DNA of 64,000 bases from contig CAWKPB010000006.1 in the NCBI GenBank assembly GCA_963851405.1, forward strand, positions 310,001 to 374,000, written 5' to 3'. The notes below the pieces were generated by a model. It did not search any database, had not been told where the DNA came from, and worked only from the letters and a program-made list of their open reading frames with translations. This DNA comes from JANPBY01 sp963851405 (GTDB lineage: Bacteria; Actinomycetota; Actinomycetes; DATJPE01). This document shows, in pieces, positions 25,313 through 33,781 of the stretch. The position numbers were made by a program, and so were the translations under genes. The stretch's first letter is position 1. Every line of letters begins with the position of its first letter.

Positions 25313-26082
25313 GTGCTCGACCACCTGCGGATGGCCAGCCGACCGCGCTGGTTGGCCTTTTCCCTGTTCGCAGTGATCCTTCTGGCCACCTTCCTACTTC
25401 TCGGACGATGGCAGCTGAGCCGGGCGTCCAGTCAGTCCATCGTCGACGCTGCGAAGGCATCCGCCGTCGCCGCAGACACAACAGAGGTCGACTCCGTGCT
25501 CACCACATCACCCCCGGCCCCGGACATCGAATGGCGCGCTGTCACTGCCCGCGGGGTGTATGACGAGGAGGGGCAACTCCTGGTCCGAAACCGCTCCCTC
25601 GACAGCGCCAACGGGTATTGGGTGGTGGTCCCTCTCATCACCCAATCCGGACCGGACCTGGTCGTGGTCCGCGGGTGGATCCCTTCCGGGCCATCCGCAG
25701 CTGCTCCTGCCGCCATCCCTGCGGTGCCTTCGGGCCCGGTCGAAGTCACCGGCCGGATCCGGGTCCCCGAGCCGACGGGGAACTCCGCGACGCTGCCCGA
25801 GGGACAGATCGAGCGCGTGATACCCCAGCAGATCGCCGAGTTGACCGGGCGCCCGACCTACGGCGGCTGGCTGGTCCTCGCCTCCGAAAAGCCATCGCCG
25901 GCACCAGCGGCCCAATTGCGCCAGCTCCCGGATGCCGCTGCGCCCTCCTGGCGGTGGCCCGTCTCCACACGCTCTACGCCATTCAGTGGTTCGTCTTCGC
26001 GGTGATCGCCGTGGTCGGGTGGGTAATCCTCTTGCGTCGCGATGTGAAGGCCGAGTCGTCAGCAGCCTCTACGCCCTCGTGA
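25313..26082 (+). pseudogene. SURF1 family cytochrome oxidase assembly protein, frameshifted near the 3' end
   Basis: SURF1-type membrane protein needed for assembly of haem A-type cytochrome oxidase. From GTG 25313 it shows the N-terminal membrane span LAFSLFAVILLATFLLLGRWQL and family segments EWRAVTARGVYD, LLVRNRSL, GYWVVVPLI and RGWIPSG. The frame then reads PDAAAPSWRWPVSTRS and stops at 26005. The expected C-terminal membrane helix is found in another frame: RLHTLYAIQWFVFAVIAVVGWVILLRRD, ending at 26082. A single base missing around 25941-25965 would join them. It may be a sequencing error rather than a true pseudogene. The stop abuts the stop of the convergent ABC gene. Confidence 0.82.
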
Positions 26083-27959
26083 TCACGTGACCGGTTGGTG
26101 CTCCTGGCCAGCGAACTGGGTCCGGTAGAGGTCCGCGTAGGTGCCACCGGCCGCCAACAGCTCCCGGTGTTTCCCGCGCTGCACGATGGTTCCGTTCTCC
26201 ACCACCAGAATCAGATCTGCATCACGAACCGTCGACAATCGGTGCGCGATGACCAAGGAGGTACGGCCCTCGAGAGCTCGGGTGAGCGCCCGCTGGAGAG
26301 CGGCCTCTGATTCGGAGTCCAGGTGGGCCGTCGCCTCATCGAGGACAACGACCGCAGGCGCCTTCAGAAGCAGTCGGGCGATAGCCAGCCGCTGCTTCTC
26401 CCCGCCGGACAGACGGTAGCCGCGATCTCCCACGACGGTGTCGAGCCCATCCGGGAGTGCGGTGACCAGATCCCAGATCTGCGCGTCCCGGCAGGCCGCG
26501 ACCAAATCCGCTTCCGATGCCGAGGGTGCCGCGAACTGGAGGTTGCTACGAATCGTCTCGTGGAACATGTGGGCGTCCTGAGTGACAACCCCGATGACGT
26601 CATGCAGGGACTCCAGCGTGACATCCCTCACGTCCTGCCCACCCAGTTTCACCGCCCCGGAGGTGACGTCGTACAACCTGGCCACCAAGGACGTGATCGT
26701 TGTCTTGCCCGCGCCCGACGGACCAACCAGAGCAACCATCTGCCCTGGGGCGACCCGAAAAGAGACATCGCTCAACACTTGTTGCGAAGGCGCGGAGTCC
26801 AAGACCGCAACTGACTCCAGTGAGGCAAGGGACACCTCCTCTGCAGCGGGATAGCGGAAGCCCACTGAGTCGAACTCGATATCGGTGGGGCCTGATGGGA
26901 GTGTCTGGCCCCCGGCCGCTCATCGATCATGGGGGGCAGGTCAAGCACCTCGAAGACTCGCTCGAAAGAAACCAGGGCAGTCATGACGTCCACCCGGACG
27001 TTGGACAAGGCGGTCAGCGGACCGTAGAGCCGCCCGAGAAGACCAGCGAGCGCAACGAGAGTGCCGACCGTCAGTGCGCCGTCGATCACCAGGTTGCCGC
27101 CCACCCCATAGACCAAGGCGGTGGCCAGGGCCGCGACCAGGGTCAAGGCCGTGAAGAACACCCGGTTGGACATCGCGATTCGGACGCCCATGTCACGGAC
27201 CCGCCCTGCCTTGCCGGAGAACTGTTCGTCCTCTTCATTCGGTCGCCCGAAGAGCTTGACCAACAGGGCACCTGAGACATTGAAGCGTTCGGTCATCATG
27301 GTGCTCATCTCGGCGTTGATCTGCATCGACTGCCGAGTCAGTCCCTGCAACTGCCGCCCGACGTATTTCGCGGGCACCAAGAAGACCGGCAGAAGAATCA
27401 GCGCTGCCAGCGTGATCTGCCACGACAACGTGAGCATCGCGATCGTCACCAGCACGACTGTGATGGAGTTGGCAACGACTCCGGACAAGGTGGAGGTGAA
27501 GGCCTGCTGCGCTCCGATTACGTCATTGTTGAGTCTGGAGATGAGGGCACCGGTTTGGGTCCGAGTGAAGAAGGCCACGGGCATTCGCTGAACGTGGGCG
27601 AAGACATGCGACCGGAGATCAAAAATGAGCCCTTCACCGATCGTGGCTGAGAAGTAGCGCTGCACCAGGCCGACGCCCGCGCTCGCGATGGCGATGATCG
27701 CCACCAGGATCGCCAAAGAGGTGACCACCTGCGAGTTACCCGCCGTCACACCGTCGTCGATGATGCGCGCGAAGATGAGCGGGGTGAGGACGACCAGGAC
27801 CGCATCGATGACGACCAGAATCAAGAACCAGACGATGGATCTGCGATAGGGGCGTGAGAAGCCCATGATCCGCCGTACGGTCCCGGGTTTGAGCTTCTGC
27901 GACTTCACTGAGCTGTCTTGTCGGAACGAGTGCATCACGGCCCATGGACCGCCGCTCAT
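26083..27959 (-). pseudogene. ABC transporter, fused permease and ATP-binding domains, split by a frameshift
   Basis: A half-size ABC exporter: the first part (from ATG 27959) has six transmembrane segments of the type I exporter fold (for example RSIVWFLILVVIDAVLVVLTPLI), ending LPPMIDERPGA. The second part carries Walker A GPSGAGKTT, VTQDAHMFHETIRSNL, LSGGEKQRLAIARLL, Walker B VVVLDEATAHLD and the H-loop VIAHRLSTV. The two lie in different frames. A single C missing near 26906-26913 would join PGA to QTLPSGPTDIEFDSVGFRYP, a normal linker. Substrate unknown (lipid or drug exporter type). Stop codons of this gene and SURF1 touch. Confidence 0.85.
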
Positions 27960-28049
27960 GCTCAACGGAGAACTCCTGCCCTCGGGATGGACGCCGCGGA
28001 CGCCTATCTGCGGCGATGGTCGACTGCAGTGGTCAACCTCCCAGCGAGC

Positions 28050-28838
28050 TCAGATGTTCCGCTTGTCCGGCTCGGCCGTTCCAGATACGAAGGAACGAAG
28101 CCGACGGGTCTGTGCGGCCCGTTCCGCAGCGCGCTGCGCGTCGTACGTCCGCTGGGCGGCGCCCTGGAGCAAGGCCTTAGTTTCCGACACAGCTCCAACC
28201 ATCGGCTCGATGAGTGACTCAAGGATCTCGCGGGCATGCGACCGAAGGTGCCGATCCTCAACCATTGAATGCGCCAAGCCGCGTCTCACGGCCTCCTGAG
28301 CATCGACCCATCGACCGGACAAGCACATCTCGAGGGCTGCGGAGTAGCCCACTGCGCTCACCAGCGGAAAGGTGCCCGCCAGGTCAGGAACCAAACCGAG
28401 TGACGTCTCCCGCATGGCGAATCGCGCGTCGGGTGACACCACGCGCAGGTCGCAGGCCAGCGCGAGTTGGAACCCTGCCCCTACGGCGTGCCCCTGGACG
28501 GCCGCCACCGTGACCAGCTCTGGACGACGCCACCACGAGAATGCGCTCTGGAAGTCGTCGATTCTGCAATCGATCTCGTCGTCATTCAGCCCAGCGAGCT
28601 CGGCCAAGAAGGACTGGCCTTCCGAAGCCACGAAGAGGGCTCTATCCAACCCTGCCGAGAAGGAGATCCCGTCGGATTGGAGCAGGACACCGCGAACGTC
28701 CGGAGCAAGGTCGGCCCCAATCTGCGCCAACCGCTTCCAGAATTCGGGATCTTGAACGTTGCGCCGATCCGGGTTGGCCAGGGTCACGACAACGACCACC
28801 CCGTCGCGCTCAACGCGAATCCGCTCGTCCGGCTTCAT
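28050..28838 (-). CDS. Enoyl-CoA hydratase/isomerase family protein
   Basis: Crotonase-fold protein of 262 residues. The start ATG 28838 (MKPDERIRVERDGVVVVVTL) matches the family N-terminus; the frame is open far upstream but without homology. Family features: LANPDRRN, the oxyanion segment QSDGISFSAGLDR, VAAVQGHAVGAGFQLALACDLRV and SLGLVPDLAGTFPLVSAVG. The residue equivalent to the first catalytic Glu is not clear while the second region (SLGLVPDL) has Val in place of a typical Gly/Glu pair, so whether it hydrates or isomerises cannot be told. It follows the ABC-F gene on the same strand (127 bp gap). Confidence 0.85.
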   Translation of the reverse strand: MKPDERIRVERDGVVVVVTLANPDRRNVQDPEFWKRLAQIGADLAPDVRGVLLQSDGISFSAGLDRALFVASEGQSFLAELAGLNDDEIDCRIDDFQSAFSWWRRPELVTVAAVQGHAVGAGFQLALACDLRVVSPDARFAMRETSLGLVPDLAGTFPLVSAVGYSAALEMCLSGRWVDAQEAVRRGLAHSMVEDRHLRSHAREILESLIEPMVGAVSETKALLQGAAQRTYDAQRAAERAAQTRRLRSFVSGTAEPDKRNI

Positions 28839-28965
28839 CGATGGGCGTCCTCTCTCTGGAGATGTGTGGGCTGGTCCGACTGCCTCGACGCATCGGACAT
28901 ACGGCGCCGCCTCACTGGAGTCATCCGGGTCCGAATGGCACACCTTCGCATGCAGCCCCCCTTGA

Positions 28966-30564
28966 TCAGGCCAGCGCCACCAGATCGGTGTAGTCCGGAC
29001 TCCAGTGGTCCTCGACCCCATCGGGCAGTAGGAGAACGCGTTCCGGTTGAAGGGCTTCGACCGCACCCTCATCGTGAGTGACCAACACGACTGCTCCCTG
29101 GTAGGAGCGTAAGGCGCCGAGCACCTCAGCACGGCTGGCGGGATCGAGGTTGTTCGTCGGTTCATCAAGGAGCAGGACGTTCGCACCCGAGACGACCAAC
29201 AGGGCCAACGCGAGGCGCGTCTTCTCGCCCCCGGACAGCACCCGAGCTGGCTTCTCGACATCGTCTCCGCTGAACAGGAAGGATCCGAGCACGCCCCGCA
29301 ACCCCGTTTCGCCTAGGTCGGGCGCTGCGCTACGCAGATTCTCAAGCACTGTTCGTTCGGTATCCAAGGACTCGTGCTCCTGCGCGTAGTAGCCCAAGCG
29401 CAAACCATGGCCAGGGTGTACCTCGCCCGTGTCCGCTGGCTCCACATCAGCCAGTAGCCGCAGCAACGTCGTCTTCCCCGCCCCATTCAGACCCAAGATG
29501 ACCACTCGCGAACCGCGGTCGATCGCGAGGTCGACGTCGGTGAATACCTCCAGCGACCCGTACGACTTGGACAGCCCGGTCGCGGTCAACGGAGTTCGAC
29601 CGCAGGCCACTGGCTCAGGGAATCGGAGTTTGGCCACGCGGTCGGCGGTGCGCTCCTCACTCAGAGACGCCATCAGCCGATCTGCACGACGCGACATGCT
29701 CTGCGCGGCCTTCGCCTTGGTTGCCTTGGCCCGCATGCGGTCCGCCTGGGTCCGCAGCGCGGACGCTTGCTTCTCGGCATTCGCTCGCTCCCGGCGCCGA
29801 CGCCTCTCATCTGTCTCCCGCTGTTGGAGATAGACCTTCCACCCGACGTTGTAGACATCAAGCGCTGCGCGGTTGGCATCGAGCACGAACACCTTGTTCA
29901 CCACGTGCTCTAGCAGGCCGACGTCGTGGCTGATCACCACCAGCCCACCCTTGTGCTGGCGAAGGAACTCACGCATCCATCCGATGGAGTCCGCGTCCAA
30001 ATGGTTCGTTGGCTCGTCCAACAACAGAGTCTCGGCGCCAGAGAAGAGAATCCGGGCCAATTCGACCCTCCGTCGCTGTCCCCCGGATAGCGTCCCGAGC
30101 GGTTGCCCCAGGGCACGCTCGTCCAGTCCGACGCTGGAAGCGATCGACGCAGCCTCTGACTCGGCCGAATATCCGCCGAGCGACTCGAACTCCGCATGAA
30201 GACGCGAGTAGCGAGCCATGGCCGCCTCGGCGCTCTCAGGATCGGCCGAAGCCATGCCACCCTCGGCGTCGCGCAGCTTCTGAGTCACCCGATCGAGTCC
30301 GCGGGCCCCCAGAACCCGATGCCGCGCCAGGACGTCGAGATCGCCGGTCCTCGGATCCTGCGGCAGATAACCGACCTCACCACGCCGCGTCACTCGTCCG
30401 GCCGCGGGAAGCGCCTCCCCCGCCAGGATCTTGGTCAAAGTCGTCTTGCCAGCGCCATTACGTCCAACAAGGCCGATGCGATCCCCCGAGGAGACCCGAA
30501 AGTCCGTCGGGTGGATCAAGACCCGCGCGCCGGCGCGTACTTCCACGCCGGTGGCAGTGATCAT
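28966..30564 (-). CDS. ABC-F family ribosome-associated ATPase
   Basis: A 532-residue soluble protein with two ABC domains in tandem and no membrane part. Domain 1: Walker A GRNGAGKTT (about 34-42), LSGGQRRRVELARIL, LLLDEPTNHLDADS. The linker (about 240-310) is a basic coiled-coil arm rich in RRRRERANAEKQ. Domain 2: GLNGAGKTTLLRLL, LSGGEKTRLALALLV, LLLDEPTNNLDPAS. This is the ABC-F signature; members act on ribosomes (EttA, Uup, antibiotic protection). Which subtype this is cannot be settled; the absence of a long C-terminal extension argues against Uup. Upstream of the enoyl-CoA hydratase gene, downstream of sufT. Confidence 0.92.
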   Translation of the reverse strand: MITATGVEVRAGARVLIHPTDFRVSSGDRIGLVGRNGAGKTTLTKILAGEALPAAGRVTRRGEVGYLPQDPRTGDLDVLARHRVLGARGLDRVTQKLRDAEGGMASADPESAEAAMARYSRLHAEFESLGGYSAESEAASIASSVGLDERALGQPLGTLSGGQRRRVELARILFSGAETLLLDEPTNHLDADSIGWMREFLRQHKGGLVVISHDVGLLEHVVNKVFVLDANRAALDVYNVGWKVYLQQRETDERRRRRERANAEKQASALRTQADRMRAKATKAKAAQSMSRRADRLMASLSEERTADRVAKLRFPEPVACGRTPLTATGLSKSYGSLEVFTDVDLAIDRGSRVVILGLNGAGKTTLLRLLADVEPADTGEVHPGHGLRLGYYAQEHESLDTERTVLENLRSAAPDLGETGLRGVLGSFLFSGDDVEKPARVLSGGEKTRLALALLVVSGANVLLLDEPTNNLDPASRAEVLGALRSYQGAVVLVTHDEGAVEALQPERVLLLPDGVEDHWSPDYTDLVALA

Positions 30565-30607
30565 GGTGTGGGGAGTCTAGGCGCCGAGCACAGAGCTCGG
30601 ATCCAGG

Positions 30608-30922
30608 TCAGACGTTGAAGCCCAGCGCCCGCAACTGATCGCGACCATCGTCGGTGATTTTGTCCGGCCCCCAAGGCGGCATCCACACCCAGTTGATCCT
30701 GACGCCGGACACCAGCTCCTTCAGGGCGGAGTGGGTCTGGTCCTCGATCACATCCGTCAGTGGGCATGCGGCAGATGTCAGTGTCATGTCAATGACCGCG
30801 ACGTCCTCCGCATCAACGGTGATCCCGTAGACCAGCCCGAGGTCGACGACATTGATACCCAACTCGGGGTCAACGACGTCCTTCATCGCCTCAGTCAGAT
30901 CTTCCTCAGTCATTGCCGTCAT
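30608..30922 (-). CDS. sufT: SufT-like metal-sulfur cluster assembly factor (DUF59/MIP18)
   Basis: A 104-residue protein of the MIP18 (DUF59) family that helps mature Fe-S proteins. ATG 30922 is chosen: it overlaps the sufU stop (ATGA) and has GGAGG 7 bases upstream. The core is VVDPELGINVVDLGLVYGI with the reactive-Cys region LTSAACPLTD and the C-terminal WVWMPPWGPDKITDDGRDQLRALGF, typical of the SufT/PaaD-like group. It is the last gene of the SUF operon. Confidence 0.92.
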   Translation of the reverse strand: MTAMTEEDLTEAMKDVVDPELGINVVDLGLVYGITVDAEDVAVIDMTLTSAACPLTDVIEDQTHSALKELVSGVRINWVWMPPWGPDKITDDGRDQLRALGFNV

Positions 30923-31368
30923 GTTCGTGCCTCCGTCGAGACGGCCTGAATGGCCGCGTCCTTGAATGCCATCCAGCCGAGCAGGGCGCACTTGACGCGC
31001 GCCGGGAACTTCGCCACGCCAGAGAACGCCACGGCATCCTCCAGAACCTCTTCGTCGGGCTCCACGGTGCCCCGACCGTGCATCAGGGTCAGGAACGCTT
31101 CCTGGATGGCCAGCGCGTCATCCAGGCGCCGACCGATGACCAAGTCGGCCATCACCGAGGTACTCGCCTGGCTGATCGAGCAGCCTTGCCCGTCGTAGGA
31201 CACATCCTTGACGGTTCCTCCGTCGAGAAGCACCCGCAGGCTCAGTTCATCCCCACAGGTCGGGTTCACGTGATGAACCTCGGCGTCAAACGGGTCCCGT
31301 AGGCCACGGTGATGCGGGTGGCGATAGTGGTCCAGGATGATCTCTTGATACATCTGTTCAAGTTTCAC
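30919..31368 (-). CDS. sufU: SufU zinc-dependent sulfurtransferase
   Basis: Accepts persulfide sulfur from SufS and passes it to the SufBCD complex. GTG 31368 overlaps the sufS stop by 4 bases, which fixes the start; upstream in-frame residues lie inside sufS. The 149-residue protein has the metal ligands Cys38 and Asp40 (NPTCGDE), Cys63 (GQGCSIS) and Cys127 (VKCALLGW), and the SufU-specific insertion between about residues 98 and 115 (HGRGTVEPDEEVLED) that separates it from IscU. Confidence 0.95.
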   Translation of the reverse strand: MKLEQMYQEIILDHYRHPHHRGLRDPFDAEVHHVNPTCGDELSLRVLLDGGTVKDVSYDGQGCSISQASTSVMADLVIGRRLDDALAIQEAFLTLMHGRGTVEPDEEVLEDAVAFSGVAKFPARVKCALLGWMAFKDAAIQAVSTEART

Positions 31369-32666
31369 GATGCCGTCCCCCAGAACCGCTGGGCAACGTG
31401 CACCGAATCCAGGAGGGCATCCACGTCGGATTCCTCGGTGTAGACGTAAAAACTTGCCCGCGTCGTCGCGGGAACCTGGTAGCGACGCATGAGCGGCCAT
31501 GCGCAGTGATGACCGACCCGAACCGCCACGCCCTCGGAGTCGAGCACCTGGCCGACGTCGTGCGGATGGATCCCGTCTACGGCGAAGGAGATGGCTCCAC
31601 CGCGCGCGACCGCATCCGTGGGGCCGATCACTCGGACCCCTGGAATAGACGTCAATCCGACCAGCGCCCGCTCGGTGAGGCGCGATTCATGCTCCGCAAC
31701 CGCGGCCATGCCCAGCTCGGAGAGGTAGTCCACTGCCCTGGCGAGACCCACGGCTTGCGCCGTCATTGGCACTCCGGCCTCGAAGCGCTGAGGTGGAGGA
31801 GCGAAGGTCGACAGTTCCATGGTGACGCTCTCGATCATCGAACCGCCCGTGAGGAATGGCGGAAGAGCGGCCAGCAAATCGCGGCGGCCCCAGAGCACGC
31901 CGATTCCTGTGGGACCGAGCATTTTGTGACCGGAGAACACCAAGAAGTCCGCGCCGGTCGCATGGACGTCGATGGGCATGTGCGGGACCGACTGGCAAGC
32001 GTCTACCACCACGATCGCGCCGACAGCGTGCGCCCGAGAAGTCACATCCACCAGCGGATTGACGGTCCCGAGAACGTTGGACTGATGGGTCAGGGCGACC
32101 ACCTTGGTACGCGCGGTCACCAACTCATCCAGGGCACTCAAGTCCAGGCGACCCTCCTCGGTCACCCCCAGCCAGCGAAGCGTTGCACCCGTCCGTCGAC
32201 ACAACTCCTGCCAAGGCACCAGATTGGCGTGGTGCTCCATCTCCGTGACCAGAATTTCATCGCCGGGGCCAACACGGAACCGCTCGGCGTCCACCCCAGC
32301 CGTAGCCGCGTTGCTCATCGCGTAGGCGACCAGGTTGATGCCCTCAGTGGCGTTCTTGGTGAAGACGATCTCGGAGGGGACCGCGCCCACAAACGCAGCA
32401 ACCCGTGATCGGGCGGATTCATACGCTTCGGTGGCTTCTTCAGCCAGTTGGTGGGCCCCGCGGTGGGGTGCGGCGTTGTGCAGCTCATAGAACGCGCGTT
32501 CCGCGTCAAGCACCTGGCGAGGCTTCTGCGACGTCGCCGCGGAGTCCAAGTAGACCAACCGCTTCCCGTCCCGCACGGTCCGGCTCAATATGGGGAAATC
32601 GCCCTTCAGCGACGCGGCGTCGAGCTGCCGACTCAGGGGGCTCCCGACGGCCGACGTCATACTCAC
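31365..32666 (-). CDS. sufS: SufS cysteine desulfurase
   Basis: PLP-dependent group II cysteine desulfurase that takes sulfur from cysteine for Fe-S assembly. The 433-residue protein shows YLDSAATSQKP, ATEGINLVAY, EMEHHANLVPW, VDACQSVPHM, the PLP lysine in FSGHKMLGPTGIGVLWG and the catalytic Cys388 in GHHCAWPLM. The GTG at 32666 overlaps the sufC stop by 4 bases; an ATG two codons later is an equal alternative. Works with SufU, encoded next. Confidence 0.96.
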   Translation of the reverse strand: MSMTSAVGSPLSRQLDAASLKGDFPILSRTVRDGKRLVYLDSAATSQKPRQVLDAERAFYELHNAAPHRGAHQLAEEATEAYESARSRVAAFVGAVPSEIVFTKNATEGINLVAYAMSNAATAGVDAERFRVGPGDEILVTEMEHHANLVPWQELCRRTGATLRWLGVTEEGRLDLSALDELVTARTKVVALTHQSNVLGTVNPLVDVTSRAHAVGAIVVVDACQSVPHMPIDVHATGADFLVFSGHKMLGPTGIGVLWGRRDLLAALPPFLTGGSMIESVTMELSTFAPPPQRFEAGVPMTAQAVGLARAVDYLSELGMAAVAEHESRLTERALVGLTSIPGVRVIGPTDAVARGGAISFAVDGIHPHDVGQVLDSEGVAVRVGHHCAWPLMRRYQVPATTRASFYVYTEESDVDALLDSVHVAQRFWGTAS

Positions 32667-33427
32667 CGGAGCGGCACTTCAGCGCTAAACCGTTCGTACC
32701 CCTCGTCCTCCAGCCGGGAAGCCAGTTCGGGTCCTCCCTCTTCGACGATTCGGCCATCAACGAACACATGCACGAAGTCGGGCTGGATGTAGCGCAAGAT
32801 CCGGGTGTAGTGGGTAATCAGCAGGACGCCGGTCTCGCCCGTGGCACGCACGCGATTGACCCCTTCTGAGACCACACGTAGGGCGTCGACATCCAAGCCC
32901 GAGTCGGTCTCGTCGAGAATCGCGATCGCGGGCTTGAGGAGCTCGAGCTGAAGGATCTCGTGCCGCTTCTTCTCGCCCCCAGAGAACCCCTCATTGACGT
33001 TGCGCTCGGCGAAGACCGGATCCATGGCCAAGCCCTCCATGGCAGCTTTCACCTCTTTCACCCACAGCCGGAGCTTGGGCGCTTCGCCGCGCGTCGCAGT
33101 CGCGGCGGTCCGCAGGAAGTTCGACACGGAGACTCCCGGCACTTCCACCGGGTACTGCATGGCTAGGAAGAGACCGGCGCGAGCCCGCTCGTCCACGCTC
33201 ATGGCGAGAACGTCCGCTCCATCCAGCGTGACCGTGCCGCGAGTCACGGTGTACTTCGGGTGCCCGGCAACTGAGTAGGCGAGGGTCGACTTGCCCGACC
33301 CGTTCGGCCCCATGATTGCGTGCGTCTCCCCCGCGCGAACGGTCAAGTCCACTCCGCGGAGGATCTCGCGAGCGTCGCCGTCGGTCTCCACTGTGACGTG
33401 CAGGTCGCGGATCTCAAGGGTGGACAT
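32663..33427 (-). CDS. sufC: SufC Fe-S assembly ATPase
   Basis: ABC-type ATPase of the SufBCD scaffold. ATG 33427 (MSTLEIRDLHVTVE) is preferred over an in-frame TTG at 33442; GGAG lies 9 bases upstream. The 254-residue protein has Walker A MGPNGSGKSTLA, the SufC-type segment FLAMQYPVEVPGVSVSNFLR, signature FSGGEKKRHEILQLELL, Walker B AILDETDSGLD and ITHYTRIL. Separated from the Rieske gene by 27 bp, the only real gap within the operon. Confidence 0.96.
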   Translation of the reverse strand: MSTLEIRDLHVTVETDGDAREILRGVDLTVRAGETHAIMGPNGSGKSTLAYSVAGHPKYTVTRGTVTLDGADVLAMSVDERARAGLFLAMQYPVEVPGVSVSNFLRTAATATRGEAPKLRLWVKEVKAAMEGLAMDPVFAERNVNEGFSGGEKKRHEILQLELLKPAIAILDETDSGLDVDALRVVSEGVNRVRATGETGVLLITHYTRILRYIQPDFVHVFVDGRIVEEGGPELASRLEDEGYERFSAEVPLR

Positions 33428-33454
33428 GGTGTGTGACTCCAAGCGTTTGAACGG

Positions 33455-33781
33455 TTATCGGGGGGGTCGTGCGGCGGCGATATCGACAAGGACCGTGTCC
33501 TCGTCAAGGGTCACCGGAAAAACTTCGACAGCTTGTGTCGCCGGCAGTGCGGATGGCTGACCGGTGCGCAGGTCGAATCTCGACCCATGCAACCAACACT
33601 CAATGGTCAAGTCGTCAACGTCGCCCTCGGCCAGCGAGACATCAGCATGGCTGCACGCATCGGCAACCGCATGGACACCACTCTCGGTGCGAACCAGGCA
33701 GATAGCCGTGTCTCCAACCTCTACGCGTTTGGGTTGGCGCAACTGAAGTTCAGACAGTTGGGCCACCGGTTGGCCGGTCAT
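33455..33781 (-). CDS. Rieske-type ferredoxin within the SUF operon
   Basis: A 108-residue soluble [2Fe-2S] Rieske protein resembling the ferredoxin subunits of non-haem iron oxygenases. Cluster ligands are CSHADVSLAEG (Cys-x-His) and CWLHGSRF (Cys-x2-His). There is no signal peptide or membrane span. The start overlaps the sufD stop by 4 bases. A Rieske ferredoxin between sufD and sufC is common in actinobacteria; it may supply electrons during cluster assembly, but that role is inferred only from position. Confidence 0.9.
   Translation of the reverse strand: MTGQPVAQLSELQLRQPKRVEVGDTAICLVRTESGVHAVADACSHADVSLAEGDVDDLTIECWLHGSRFDLRTGQPSALPATQAVEVFPVTLDEDTVLVDIAAARPPR

Noticed and set aside
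26079..26090. CACGTG-containing sequence between SURF1 and the ABC exporter
   Set aside because: Resembles the palindrome at ctaA but is not symmetric over more than 8 bases and lies at convergent stops, so a shared operator is unlikely.
31398..32408. A 336-codon open frame on the plus strand across sufS
   Set aside because: Shadow of sufS; no domain resemblance and no start signals.
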